Shown here: one piece after another, positions 16,568 to 28,354 of the stretch
Numbering within the stretch: the stretch's first letter is position 1
How the letters are laid out: each line of letters starts with the position of its first letter
Notes under the pieces: model-generated
Told to the model about the DNA's origin: nothing
Seen by the model: only the letters and a program-made list of their open reading frames with translations
Database searches by the model: none
Program-made: the position numbers and the translations under genes
Assembly: GCF_014489595.1 (NCBI RefSeq)
Contig: NZ_CP060790.1
Location: 1,240,001-1,304,000, forward strand
Direction: 5' to 3'
Length of the DNA: 64,000 nucleotides
From: Paenacidovorax monticola
GTDB lineage: Bacteria; Pseudomonadota; Gammaproteobacteria; Burkholderiales; Burkholderiaceae_C

Positions 16568-18187
16568 TCAGCGCGGGCCGCGCAACAGGTGCTTCTGGAT
16601 CTTGCCGCTCGTGGTCTTGGGCAGGGCCTCGGCAAAGTGGTAGCGGCGCGGCCGCTTGTAGGCCGCCAGCCGGTCGCCCTGCACGAGGAAGGCATCGAGC
16701 GCCTCGTGCGCGAGCGCATGCCCCGCCTTGGGCACCACATGGGCCACCACCACCTGGCCCCAGCGCTCGTCGCGCTCGCCCACCACAGCCACCTCGAGCA
16801 CGCCCGCGTGTTCGATGAGCGCATCCTCCACCTCGCGCGGGTACACGTTCTCGGCGCCCGAGTTGATCATGTAGTCGATGCGGTCGCGGATCCACAGATA
16901 GCCGTCCGCGTCGAGGTGGCCCAGGTCGCCCGTGTGGTACCAGCCATGGGCCAGCGCACGCGCATTGGCCTCGGGGCGGTTCAGGTAGCCAGCCATCATG
17001 CAGGGACCGCGCACCAGGATCTCGCCCACCTCGCCCACGGCGCAGGGCACGGCCGGATCGGTGGGCGCGCCATCCTCGCGCAGGCGCGCCACCACGAGGT
17101 CGTGGTTCAGTGACGGCAGCCCCGCCGAGCCCGCGTGGCTCAACTGCTCGTGCGGGTACAGCACCGACATGCAGGGCCCCATCTCGGTCGTGCCGAACAC
17201 CTGCACCAGGCCCGACCCCACGCGCCGCGTCCACTCGCGGATCAGGTGAGGCGCCATCGAGGCGCCGCCGTACTCCACCAGCCGCAGCGACGACAGGTCG
17301 CGCGCGTCCAGCGAGGGCTCGTGCAGCAACATGGTCACCATGGTCGGCGCGGCGAAGAAGAACGTCACCTTCTCCTGCTCGACGAGGCGCAGCGCGTCTG
17401 CCGCGTCGAAGCGGCGCTGCAGCACCTGCGTGGCGCCCACCTGCAGACGCGGCAGAAAACTCGTGTGCAGCTCGGCCGTGTGGTTCAGCGGCGCCAGGGC
17501 CAGCCCCACGTCCTCGCGCCGGAACTGCATCACCTGGTGCATGAGCGCGTTGTGCGCAAGCTTGCTGCGGTGGGTGTGCAGCACCCCCTTGGGCCGGCCC
17601 GTGGTGCCGCTGGTGTACATGAGGATGCAGGGGTCGTTCTCGGACACCGTGCACCCCACGGGCGTGGCGGGCTGCCGCGCGGCCAGCCCTTCGAGCCGCG
17701 CCGTGGCGAACGCCGGCGCCTCGCCCGGGTCGGCATAGATCCAGTGCGGCACCCGCGTGGCCAGCGCACGCGCCTTCTCGGCCACGGCCGCCCCCTCGTG
17801 CTCGAACAGCAGCGCCCGGGCATTGCCGTCCTCCAGGATGAAGGCCAGCTCCTGCGGCGCAAGCCGGTAGTTGATGGGGTTGAAGATGGCCCCCAGACGC
17901 GCCGCCGCGAGCAGCGTGAACACGAAGGCCGGTGTGTTGTACAGGAAGGCCGCCACCACATCGCCCGGGCCGATGCCGAGCGCGCGCAGCCCGTGCGCAT
18001 GGCGGTTGACCTCGGCGTCGAGCTGTGCGTAGGTCCAGGCCCGGCGCCCCTGGGCATCCGAGACAACGATGGCCTCCTTGTGCGGCAGGTAGCGGGCGGG
18101 CCATGCGAGCGTGTCGCCCAGGGTCAGCCCCGCGCGGCGCGCGGGGAGGTCCGTGCCGGGCACGGTGGGTAAGGAGGAATGCGCCAT
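16568..18187 (-). CDS. AMP-dependent acyl-CoA synthetase/ligase
   Basis: 539-residue adenylate-forming ligase that activates a carboxylic acid to its CoA thioester. The P-loop-like motif YTSGTTGRPKG, the acyl-adenylate motif VFGTTEMGPC, the hinge region YHTGDLGHLDADGYLWIRDR and the C-terminal catalytic Lys in KTTSGKIQKHLL are present. The start is ATG 18187 (MAHSSLPTVPG); a longer frame to 18271 lacks support. It is divergent from the glycine riboswitch. Family members handle medium- or long-chain fatty acids; the exact substrate is unknown. Confidence 0.88.
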   Translation of the reverse strand: MAHSSLPTVPGTDLPARRAGLTLGDTLAWPARYLPHKEAIVVSDAQGRRAWTYAQLDAEVNRHAHGLRALGIGPGDVVAAFLYNTPAFVFTLLAAARLGAIFNPINYRLAPQELAFILEDGNARALLFEHEGAAVAEKARALATRVPHWIYADPGEAPAFATARLEGLAARQPATPVGCTVSENDPCILMYTSGTTGRPKGVLHTHRSKLAHNALMHQVMQFRREDVGLALAPLNHTAELHTSFLPRLQVGATQVLQRRFDAADALRLVEQEKVTFFFAAPTMVTMLLHEPSLDARDLSSLRLVEYGGASMAPHLIREWTRRVGSGLVQVFGTTEMGPCMSVLYPHEQLSHAGSAGLPSLNHDLVVARLREDGAPTDPAVPCAVGEVGEILVRGPCMMAGYLNRPEANARALAHGWYHTGDLGHLDADGYLWIRDRIDYMINSGAENVYPREVEDALIEHAGVLEVAVVGERDERWGQVVVAHVVPKAGHALAHEALDAFLVQGDRLAAYKRPRRYHFAEALPKTTSGKIQKHLLRGPR

Positions 18188-18293
18188 GGCCAATGCCTGT
18201 CTGAGTGGAAGTCGCTGGAACGAATGGCGCCCGAGTGTAGGCAGCGCTTCATGCCGGATCGGTCTTTGCATATGCGCCGCCCCGGCGGGCCGC

Positions 18294-18299
18294 TATACT
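18294..18299 (+). promoter_or_regulatory. -10 element of the gcv operon promoter
   Basis: TATACT lies about 12-15 bases ahead of the first conserved riboswitch bases, so transcription would begin at the start of the glycine aptamer. No good -35 is visible at 17 bases, so the call rests on position. Confidence 0.55.
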
Positions 18300-18304
18300 T
18301 GATG

Positions 18305-18510
18305 GATTCGTCAGGAGAGAGTGCCCCCGTGGCACCGCCGAAGGCGCAGGGAGACCCCGAACGCTCAGGCAAAAGGACTGACCAAGCGCCCGCAGGGATG
18401 TGGGCGTTCCCTTGCTGGAGAGAGGCAGGCCCCGCCTGCCCACCGAAGGAGCAAGCCCGGGCCGGAAGGCGCGGGTGAATCTCTCAGGTAAAGCGGACAG
18501 CAGGGCAAAT
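18305..18510 (+). promoter_or_regulatory. Tandem glycine riboswitch (gcvT leader)
   Basis: Two glycine aptamers in tandem. The first spans about 18311-18381, with GGAGAG, the internal CCGAAGG-like block and CTCAGGCAAAAGGAC. The second spans about 18412-18504, with GGAGAGAGGC, CACCGAAGGAGCAA and CTCTCAGGTAAAGCGGACAG. These blocks are the conserved cores of the glycine riboswitch class that turns on glycine cleavage genes when glycine is high. The gcvT start lies about 60 bases further on. The linker (about 18382-18411) is short, as expected for a tandem unit. Confidence 0.96.
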
Positions 18511-18566
18511 TCCGTGGCCATCGCCCTCTGGGCAGGCCCGGCCCCCATTTGCCCTGGAGAACTGCC

Positions 18567-19699
18567 TTGTCCGCCCCTGACGCCACCCCGCTGCTCACAA
18601 CCCCCTGAACGCGCTGCACCTCGAACTCGGTGCGCGCATGGTGCCGTTCGCGGGCTATTCCATGCCCGTGCAGTACCCTCAGGGCCTGATGGCCGAGCAC
18701 CTGCACACGCGTGCCAGTGCCGGCCTGTTCGATGTGTCGCACATGGGCCAGCTGCGCCTGGTCGGCCCCGATGCCGCCGCGGCCTTCGAAACGCTGATGC
18801 CCGTGGACGTGATCGACCTGCCCGTGGGCAAGCAGCGCTACGGCCTGCTGCTCACCGACGAGGGCACGATCATCGACGACCTGATGTTCTTCAACCGGGG
18901 CAGCGACATCTTCGTGATCGTCAACGGCGCCTGCAAGGCAGGGGACATCGCCCACATCCAGGCCCGCATCGGCCAGCGCTGCGAGGTCATTCCCATGCCC
19001 GAGCGCGGCCTGCTGGCGCTGCAGGGCCCGCAGGCGGCCGCTGCGCTCGCGCGCCTCGTGCCGGGCGTGGAAAAGCTCGTGTTCATGAGCGGCGGCGCAT
19101 TCGACTGGGAGGGTGCCGACCTGTTCATCACGCGCAGCGGCTACACGGGCGAGGACGGCTTCGAGATCTCCGTGCACGAGAGCCGCGCCGAGGCGCTGGC
19201 GCGCGCGCTACTGGCCCAGCCCGAAGTCAAGCCCATCGGCCTGGGCGCGCGCAATTCGCTGCGCCTGGAAGCCGGCCTGTGCCTCTATGGCAACGACATC
19301 GACACCACCACCACGCCGCCCGAAGCCGCGCTCAACTGGGCCCTGCAGAAGGTGCGCCGCACCGGCGGCGCGCGCGCCGGCGGCTTTCCGGGCGCCGACA
19401 AGGTGCTGGCCCAGATCGACCAGCCCCAGACGCTCGCGCGCAAGCGCGTGGGCCTGATCGCCAAGGAGCGCGTGCCCGTGCGCGAGCCCGCCGTGCTCGA
19501 GAACATGGACGGCCAGGCCATCGGCCAGGTCACGAGCGGATTGCTGAGCCCCACGCTGAACCAGCCCATCGCGCTGGCCTACGTGCAGGCCGACTACGCC
19601 CAGCCAGGCACCGAGCTGTTCGCCATCGTGCGGGGCAAGCCCGTGCCCATGACCGTGGCGCCCACGCCCTTCGTGCCCACGCGCTACTACCGCGGCTGA
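18567..19699 (+). CDS. gcvT: Aminomethyltransferase (glycine cleavage T protein), -1 frameshift at codon 13
   Basis: T protein of the glycine cleavage system, which moves the aminomethyl carbon from H-protein to tetrahydrofolate. GARMVPFAGYSMPVQY, FDVSHMGQ, SGYTGEDGFEI and ARNSLRLEAGLCLYG are diagnostic. The natural start is probably TTG 18567 after GGAGA (18556-18560), reading SAPDATPLLTTP; the frame then hits TGA at 18606. One extra C in the CCCCC run 18601-18605 restores TTPLNALHLELGARMVPF. As given, the longest uninterrupted frame starts at ATG 18638. A sequencing undercall is likely because the rest is intact and the operon is complete. Confidence 0.9.
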
Positions 19700-19779
19700 A
19701 CGTTCCACATGCAAGCCAGCCCGGCTACAGTGCGGGCTGACCACTCTCACAACCTTTTCCTCTTTTCACGGAGCATCCC

Positions 19780-20154
19780 ATGAGCATCCAGTTTTCCAAA
19801 GACCACGAATGGATCGACGCCACCGACCCGGCTGCCGCCATCGTCGGCATCACCGTCCACGCGCAGGATGCGCTGGGTGACGTGGTGTTCGTCGACCTGC
19901 CCGAAGTCGGCGCCCTGTTCGCCCAGGGCGAAGTGGCCGGCGTGGTCGAGTCGGTGAAAGCCGCCGCCGACGTCTACATGCCCGTGGCCGGCGAGATCGT
20001 CGAGGTCAACGAAGCCCTGCGCGCCGACCCTTCGCTCGCCAACTCCGACCCGCTGGGCGCCGGCTGGTTCTTCAAGGTCAAGCTCAGCGATGCCAGCCAG
20101 CTCGCCAGCTTGATGGACGAGACGGCCTACACGGCCTTCGCGGCCGCCGCCTGA
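19780..20154 (+). CDS. gcvH: Glycine cleavage system H protein
   Basis: 124-residue lipoyl carrier of the glycine cleavage system. The lipoylated Lys is K60 in [14 protein letters not shown], and the N-terminal FSKDHEWI motif is typical. The start ATG 19780 has ACGGAG seven bases upstream. The 80-base gap after gcvT contains a 7-bp hairpin (19717-19739) with TACAGT in its loop, which could be an extra promoter. gcvP follows 40 bases downstream. Confidence 0.97.
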   Translation: MSIQFSKDHEWIDATDPAAAIVGITVHAQDALGDVVFVDLPEVGALFAQGEVAGVVESVKAAADVYMPVAGEIVEVNEALRADPSLANSDPLGAGWFFKVKLSDASQLASLMDETAYTAFAAAA

Positions 20155-20194
20155 GAGCGCCCCTAGTACACATCGCCCCGAGACTGGTCCCTCC

Positions 20195-23101
<2,907 letters not shown>

Positions 23102-23128
23102 CGGCAAAGCAAGTCCACTCGACCCCGC

Positions 23129-23175
23129 ACGGCCCCTGCCCGCGCCCTCCGGCGACGGCCAGGGGCCGTTGCTTT
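23129..23175 (+). terminator. Terminator of the gcv operon
   Basis: ACGGCCCCTG (23129-23138) pairs with CAGGGGCCGT (23160-23169), followed by TGCTTT. Outer bases GGCAAAGCAA (23103-23112) can extend the stem with TTGCTTTGG. Confidence 0.7.
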
Positions 23176-23214
23176 GGCGCGGTCACCCGGGCCGTATACC
23201 ATCGCGGTTTTCCC

Positions 23215-23634
23215 ATGGAGCCACGCACCTTGAAAAACCTGCTGTCCGCCCTGTTCGCCAGCGCCGTCCTGGCGTCCGCCGCTTTCGCCCAGGCCCCCGC
23301 CACCACCACGGCCAGCGGCCTGGTCTATGAATCGCTCAAGGAAGGCAGCGGCGAATCGCCCAAGGCCACCGACACCGTGAAGGTGCACTACAAGGGCACC
23401 TTCCCCGACGGCAAGGAGTTCGACAGCTCCTACAAGCGTGGCGAGCCCACCGAATTCCCGCTCAACCGCGTGATCCCCTGCTGGACCGAGGGCGTGCAGC
23501 GCATGAAGCCGGGCGGCAAGGCCAAGCTGATCTGCCCGGCGTCCATCGCCTACGGCGCGCGCGGCGCGGGCAACGTGATCCCGCCCAACGCCACGCTGCA
23601 CTTCGAGATCGAGCTGATCTCGGTGCGTCGCTGA
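23215..23634 (+). CDS. FKBP-type peptidyl-prolyl cis-trans isomerase, exported
   Basis: 139-residue FKBP with an N-terminal signal peptide (LLSALFASAVLASAAFAQA). The FKBP fold is complete: VKVHYKGTFPDGKEFDSS, the active-site VIPCWTEGVQRMKPGGKA and YGARGAGNVIPPNATLHFE. It probably acts as a periplasmic protein-folding catalyst (Mip/FkpA-like but without the dimerisation domain). The start is ATG 23215; some family members use the downstream TTG/Met. It stands alone between the gcv operon and a MerR/MFS pair. Confidence 0.92.
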   Translation: MEPRTLKNLLSALFASAVLASAAFAQAPATTTASGLVYESLKEGSGESPKATDTVKVHYKGTFPDGKEFDSSYKRGEPTEFPLNRVIPCWTEGVQRMKPGGKAKLICPASIAYGARGAGNVIPPNATLHFEIELISVRR

Positions 23635-23693
23635 AAGCAATGCAGCCTCCCCTGAGTCGCTGTGCCCCTTCCTCCCCTTCTTCGGGAGGGGGA

Positions 23694-23732
23694 CGCACCC
23701 TGTGGCCTGGCAAAGCCAGTTCCACGGGTGCG
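23694..23732. repeat. Large hairpin element, probably a dispersed repeat
   Basis: CGCACCC-T-GTGG-C-CTGGC, loop AAA, GCCAG-TT-CCAC-GGGTGCG forms a nearly perfect long hairpin. It is preceded by CCTCCC...GGGAGG (23671-23689). The whole stretch 23641-23745 resembles a palindromic intergenic element that I associate with Acidovorax/Delftia genomes. It could end transcription of the FKBP gene, though there is no T-run. Confidence 0.55.
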
Positions 23733-23749
23733 CCGGCTGGGGGCGGGCC

Positions 23750-24787
23750 ATGCTGCTGAAGGTGGGTGAACTGGCCCGGCGCGCAGGCCTCACGGTACGC
23801 ACGCTGCACCACTACGACGAGATCGGACTGCTCAAGCCCTCGGGCCGCAGCGAGTCGGGCTACCGCCTGTACAGCCAGTCGGACGTGCAGCGCCTGCATG
23901 CCATCCAGACACTGCGCCACCTGGGCCTCGCCCTGGCCGACATTGCCGGCCTGCTGGGCGGCGATGGCGTGGAGCCCGAGCGCATCATTGCGCAGCAGAT
24001 CCGCGCGCTCGACCAGCAGATCGACCAGGCCACCGAGCTGCGCGCGCGCCTCGCCCTGCTGCGGGACGGCCTCGCAGCCGGGACCGAGCCCGACATGGGC
24101 AACTGGCTCGATGCCCTGTCGCTGATGACCACCTACGGCAAGTACTTCAGCGCGGCGGAGCTCAAGCGCATCTTCGAGAACTGGCGGCACATCGAGGCCG
24201 ACTGGCTCGTGGTCCGCGACCTCGTGCGCGACGCCATGGAGCGCCAGGTGCCCGTCGACACCCCCGAGGTCCAGGCCTTGGCCTACCGCTGGATGGCGCT
24301 CATGCTGTACTGGATGGACGGCGACCTGGACCTGCTGGAACGCTGGGGCCACATGTTCCGCACCGAGCCCAGCACGCAGGGGCGCAACCACGCCCCGCCA
24401 GGCGACATGATCGCGTTTATCGAGGCCGCCATCCAGCTGCGCATGGACCTGCTGGCCAAGTACCTGGACCGCGCGGACCTGCGCCGCCTTGGCTACGTCC
24501 CCCACACGCACTGGGCGGCGCTGGAGCGCGATACCCAACGTCTGCTGGAGCAGCGCCAGCCACCGCATGGCAGCGAGGCCATGGCCGCGGCCCTGCGCTG
24601 GAACGCGCTGTTCGACACCCTGGCCCGCCACGACCCGGCGCTGCGGCACAAGCTGCTCACCGCGTCGGCCAGCGAGCCGCTGCTGCAGGCGGGATCGCCG
24701 CTGAGCGTGCCGGTACGCACCTACCTGCTGTCCAGCCTCGCCTTCGCGCAACGGCGGCACGCCGCGCTTGACCCTCACGCTACGTGA
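23750..24787 (+). CDS. MerR-family transcriptional regulator (TipAS-like effector domain)
   Basis: 345-residue regulator. Its N-terminal MerR winged helix reads KVGELARRAGLTVRTLHHYD, then LLKPSGRSESGYRLYS, followed by a coiled-coil (about residues 75-115) and a long C-terminal domain with YGKYFSAAELKRIFENWRHI, similar to TipAS drug-binding modules. The start is ATG 23750, directly before the HTH. The MFS gene begins 19 bases after the stop, so the regulator probably controls its own operon with the exporter, likely in response to a toxic compound. Confidence 0.85.
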   Translation: MLLKVGELARRAGLTVRTLHHYDEIGLLKPSGRSESGYRLYSQSDVQRLHAIQTLRHLGLALADIAGLLGGDGVEPERIIAQQIRALDQQIDQATELRARLALLRDGLAAGTEPDMGNWLDALSLMTTYGKYFSAAELKRIFENWRHIEADWLVVRDLVRDAMERQVPVDTPEVQALAYRWMALMLYWMDGDLDLLERWGHMFRTEPSTQGRNHAPPGDMIAFIEAAIQLRMDLLAKYLDRADLRRLGYVPHTHWAALERDTQRLLEQRQPPHGSEAMAAALRWNALFDTLARHDPALRHKLLTASASEPLLQAGSPLSVPVRTYLLSSLAFAQRRHAALDPHAT

Positions 24788-24806
24788 GGCTCCACAGTCG
24801 GCCCCC

Positions 24807-26108
24807 ATGCAAGCCGACAAGACATCCTCCCCCCCTCCGGGCGGCGCGCTCCTGCGCGACCGCAACTTCCGCTGGCTCACGGCCAGCTCCGCGCTGTCCA
24901 TGCTCGGCGACCAGTTCTCGCTGATCGCCATGCCCTGGCTGGTGCTGCAGATGACGGGCGACACGCGCGTGCTCGGCACGGTGATGGCCCTCATGAGCGT
25001 GCCGCGTGCGGTGTTCATCCTCGTGGGCGGCGCCATCGTGGACCGGCATTCGCCGCTGCGCGTGCTGCTGCTCACGCGCTACGTGAACACCGTGCTGCTC
25101 GGCACGCTCGCCGCGCTGGTGCTCAGCGGGCACTGCCCGCTGTGGGCCCTGTACGCGCTGTCGCTGGCCATCGGCGTCTCGACCGCGTTCAGCTTTCCCG
25201 CCGCCACCTCCATCACGCCCCGCGTGGTGGAGCGCTCCCACCTGCACGCGGCCAACAGCATCGGCATGGGGCTGCGCCAGATCAGCATGTTCCTGGGGCC
25301 GCTGCTCGCGGGCCTGCTGATCGCGGGCTTTGGCGATGCCGGCGCGCAGCGCGCGGGAAGCAGGGGCATCGGGCTGGCCTTCGGCCTCGATGCGCTGAGC
25401 TTCGCGCTCTCGGCCTGGATGCTCGTCCGGGTGCGCATGCACGCGCCGGCCGCGCAGGGCACGGCGCCCGCCTCGGGCGCCGTGCTCGCCGCCGTGGCAC
25501 AGGGCCTGGCCCATGCCTGGAACGACCGCCCGCTGCGCACCTGCTTCCTGTACTGGGGATTGCTCGCCGTGCTCGTGATGGGGCCCATCCACATCGCGCT
25601 GCCCGTGATGGCCCATGACGCGCCGCAACTGGGCGCCGCCGCCTTCGGCACGCTGGTGGGCGCGCACGGCGCGGGCACGCTCGCGGGCATGGTCGCCTCG
25701 GGCATGCTGCCGCGTCTGCGGCTGGGCAGCCTGGGCACCACGCTGCTGGCCGTCGATGCCGCCATCGGCCTGCTCATCATGCCGCTGGGCCAGATCGCCG
25801 CCGCATGGCAGGGCGCACTGCTCATGGGGGCCGTGGGCCTGCTGGGCGGCTTCATGCAGGTGAGCGTGTTCACCTGGATCCAGCAGCGCGTGCCGCCCAT
25901 GCTGCTGGGCCGCACCATGGGCCTTTTCATGTTCATCTTCATGGGCCTGCAACCCGTGGCCGCGGCAGCGGCCGGGTGGCTGCTGCAGGCCGTGACGCCA
26001 AGCCAGCTCTTCGCGGCCAGCGGCGGCGCGCTCATCGTGCTCGCGGCCCTGGCCGCCGTGGCCACGCCCATGCGCCGCATGCAGGATGCCGCGCCTGTGC
26101 CGCGCTGA
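24807..26108 (+). CDS. MFS transporter, probable efflux
   Basis: 433-residue major facilitator protein of the MFS_3/EntS-like group, with about twelve hydrophobic segments. It begins with LLRDRNFRWLTASSALSMLG, a typical N-terminal helix of this group, and keeps an Asp/Arg loop (GGAIVDRHSPLRVLL) between helices 2 and 3. ATG 24807 is preferred over an in-frame TTG at 24768 that lies within the MerR gene. Pairing with a MerR/TipAS-type regulator suggests drug or metabolite export. Confidence 0.85.
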   Translation: MQADKTSSPPPGGALLRDRNFRWLTASSALSMLGDQFSLIAMPWLVLQMTGDTRVLGTVMALMSVPRAVFILVGGAIVDRHSPLRVLLLTRYVNTVLLGTLAALVLSGHCPLWALYALSLAIGVSTAFSFPAATSITPRVVERSHLHAANSIGMGLRQISMFLGPLLAGLLIAGFGDAGAQRAGSRGIGLAFGLDALSFALSAWMLVRVRMHAPAAQGTAPASGAVLAAVAQGLAHAWNDRPLRTCFLYWGLLAVLVMGPIHIALPVMAHDAPQLGAAAFGTLVGAHGAGTLAGMVASGMLPRLRLGSLGTTLLAVDAAIGLLIMPLGQIAAAWQGALLMGAVGLLGGFMQVSVFTWIQQRVPPMLLGRTMGLFMFIFMGLQPVAAAAAGWLLQAVTPSQLFAASGGALIVLAALAAVATPMRRMQDAAPVPR

Positions 26109-26191
26109 GCGCAGTCTCCGGCGCGTACACTGGCGGCTGAGGCATGCCCCCGGGCCGGCGCAACGGCGCCACCGGGCCCTCGCCCACCACC

Positions 26192-28354
26192 ATGAGCCGC
26201 CCCGACCTGTCCTTTCTGTTCCACGCCCAGGCGCCCGACGACGAGGGGCATGGGGAATCACCCCAGCCCTCGCCCGAGCGCCGCTCGGCGGCCCACCGCC
26301 CCGAAGGGCCGCTTGCCGAACTGATCGCCGAGCTGCGCAGCTACCAGGCCGAGCTGGAGGCGCAGAACAAGGTGCTGCGCTACAGCCAGGCCGCGGCCGA
26401 GAGCGCGTCCGAGCGCTTCGAGGCGCTCTTCTCCAGCGTGCCCCTGGCGCTCATGGTGCTCGACGAGCACGACATGGTGGTGCAGGCCAACTCGATGGCG
26501 CACCGCTCGTTCCAGCCCACCGAATACGACCGCCCGCTCACCGCGCTCATGCCCTTCGTGAGCGACACCGACGCCGAGCGCGTGCGCCGAGCCTTCGCCA
26601 GCGCCCGCATGCAGGGCCACAGCGAGAGCACCGAAGTGGTCTTCACCATCGGCGCCGAGGGGCGCGTCACGGGCGACCTGCACATCGCCTGCATCGAGAC
26701 CCAGCAGGACAGCGGCCCGCCCCTGGTGCAGTACCTGTGCGCCGTGATCGACCAGGGCCCGCTGATCGCCGAGCGCCAGACCCTGCAGCAGCGCAACGAG
26801 CAACTGCACGCCAGCGAGCGGCGCCTGGAGGCGGTGATCAACTCCGCGCTCGACGCCATCATCTGCGTGGACCAGCATCAGCGCATCACCGTCTTCAACC
26901 CCACGGCGGCCGCGCTGTTCCTGTGCTCCACCAGCGATGCGCTGGGCAGCCAGCTCGAGCGCTTCCTGCCCGACGCGGCCCAGGCCCTGGCCTTCGCCCA
27001 GCTCACCACCCAGGCCGTGCTGGGCGAGATGACCGCGCGCACCGCCAGCGGCAAGGAGCTGGCCGTGGAGGTCAGCGTCTCCTTCGAACGCCACGCAGAG
27101 GGCGAGACCACCACCGTGTTCGCGCGCGACCTCACGGGCCGCAAGCGCGCCGAGGCGCACCGCAGCGAGCTGGAGGCGCAGCTGCGCGAATCGCACAAGA
27201 TGCAGGCCGTGGGCACCATGGCCGGCGGCATCGCGCACGACTTCAACAACATCCTGGGCGCCATCCTCGGCAACGTGGAACTCGCCAAGGCCGACGCCCA
27301 GGCCCTGGGCCCCGACTCGCCCGTGCTCGAAAGCCTGCGCGAGATCGAGAAGGCCGGCCGCCGCGCGCGCGACCTGGTGCGCCAGATCCTCACCTTCAGC
27401 CGCAACGAGCCGCCCAGGCGCGGCGCGGTGCAGATGGCCGAAGTCATGCACGACACCGAACGGCTGCTGCGCGTGACGCTGCCCCCCGCCATCGAACTGC
27501 ATGTGCTCGCCCCCGCCGACCTGCCGCCCGTGCTGGCCGACGCCACGCAGGTCGAGCAGGCGCTGCTGAACCTGTGCACCAATGCCGTCCACGCCATCGG
27601 CGAGGAGCGCGGCGCCGTGCTCATGGAGGCCACGGCCCTGCACCCCGACCAGCGCCTGTGCGAGCGCCTGGGCCTGCCCCCCGGCGACTACGTGACCCTG
27701 GTGGTACGCGACAACGGTCCCGGCATGGACCACGCCACGCTGCAACGCATCTTCGAGCCCTTCTTCACGACCAAGCCCGTGGGCCAGGGCACGGGCCTGG
27801 GGCTGGCCGTGGTGCACGGCGTGATGCGCACCCACGGCGGCGCCGTGGACGTGCACAGCGTCCCGGGCAAAGGCAGCCGCTTCACGCTGTACTTCCCCGT
27901 GGCCGAGGCGTCCGCACCGGCCGAGCCCGTCCTCGTGCAGGCCGCCGCGCCAGCACCTGCGCCCGTGTCCAACGACGCGCGCACGCGCCATGTGATGTAC
28001 GTGGACGACGACCAGGCCCTGGTCTTCCTCGTGCAGCGGCTGCTGCGCCGGCGCGGCTATGAGGTCAGCGGCTTCACCGACCCGCACGAAGCCACCGACG
28101 CGCTGCGTGCCGAACCAGAACGCTACGACCTGCTCGTGACCGACTACAACATGCCGGGCTACTCGGGCATCGACCTTGTGCGCGCCGCACGCGCCATCCG
28201 CGCCGACCTGCCCGTGGCACTGGCCTCGGGCTACGTCACGGCCGAGATCGAACAGGCCGCGCTGGCCGAGGGCGCGCGCGCACTGATCCACAAGCCCAAC
28301 GACGTGGAGGAGCTCTGCGCCACCGTGGACCAGCTGATCCATGGACCGCGCTGA
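26192..28354 (+). CDS. Hybrid sensor histidine kinase with PAS and receiver domains
   Basis: 720-residue cytosolic kinase with no membrane segment. The order is: a coiled-coil start (LIAELRSYQAELEAQNKVL), PAS 1 (about 75-190), PAS 2 (about 225-330), phospho-acceptor helix with His in AGGIAHDFNNILGAI, HATPase with N box LLNLCTNAVHA, G1 DNGPGMD and G2 GTGLGLAVVHG, then a C-terminal receiver with YVDDDQ, phospho-acceptor Asp in LLVTDYNMPG and Lys in LIHKPND. ATG 26192 is preferred over 26144 because a TACACT -10 at 26126 would leave no leader for the earlier codon. No partner regulator is adjacent. Confidence 0.9.
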   Translation: MSRPDLSFLFHAQAPDDEGHGESPQPSPERRSAAHRPEGPLAELIAELRSYQAELEAQNKVLRYSQAAAESASERFEALFSSVPLALMVLDEHDMVVQANSMAHRSFQPTEYDRPLTALMPFVSDTDAERVRRAFASARMQGHSESTEVVFTIGAEGRVTGDLHIACIETQQDSGPPLVQYLCAVIDQGPLIAERQTLQQRNEQLHASERRLEAVINSALDAIICVDQHQRITVFNPTAAALFLCSTSDALGSQLERFLPDAAQALAFAQLTTQAVLGEMTARTASGKELAVEVSVSFERHAEGETTTVFARDLTGRKRAEAHRSELEAQLRESHKMQAVGTMAGGIAHDFNNILGAILGNVELAKADAQALGPDSPVLESLREIEKAGRRARDLVRQILTFSRNEPPRRGAVQMAEVMHDTERLLRVTLPPAIELHVLAPADLPPVLADATQVEQALLNLCTNAVHAIGEERGAVLMEATALHPDQRLCERLGLPPGDYVTLVVRDNGPGMDHATLQRIFEPFFTTKPVGQGTGLGLAVVHGVMRTHGGAVDVHSVPGKGSRFTLYFPVAEASAPAEPVLVQAAAPAPAPVSNDARTRHVMYVDDDQALVFLVQRLLRRRGYEVSGFTDPHEATDALRAEPERYDLLVTDYNMPGYSGIDLVRAARAIRADLPVALASGYVTAEIEQAALAEGARALIHKPNDVEELCATVDQLIHGPR

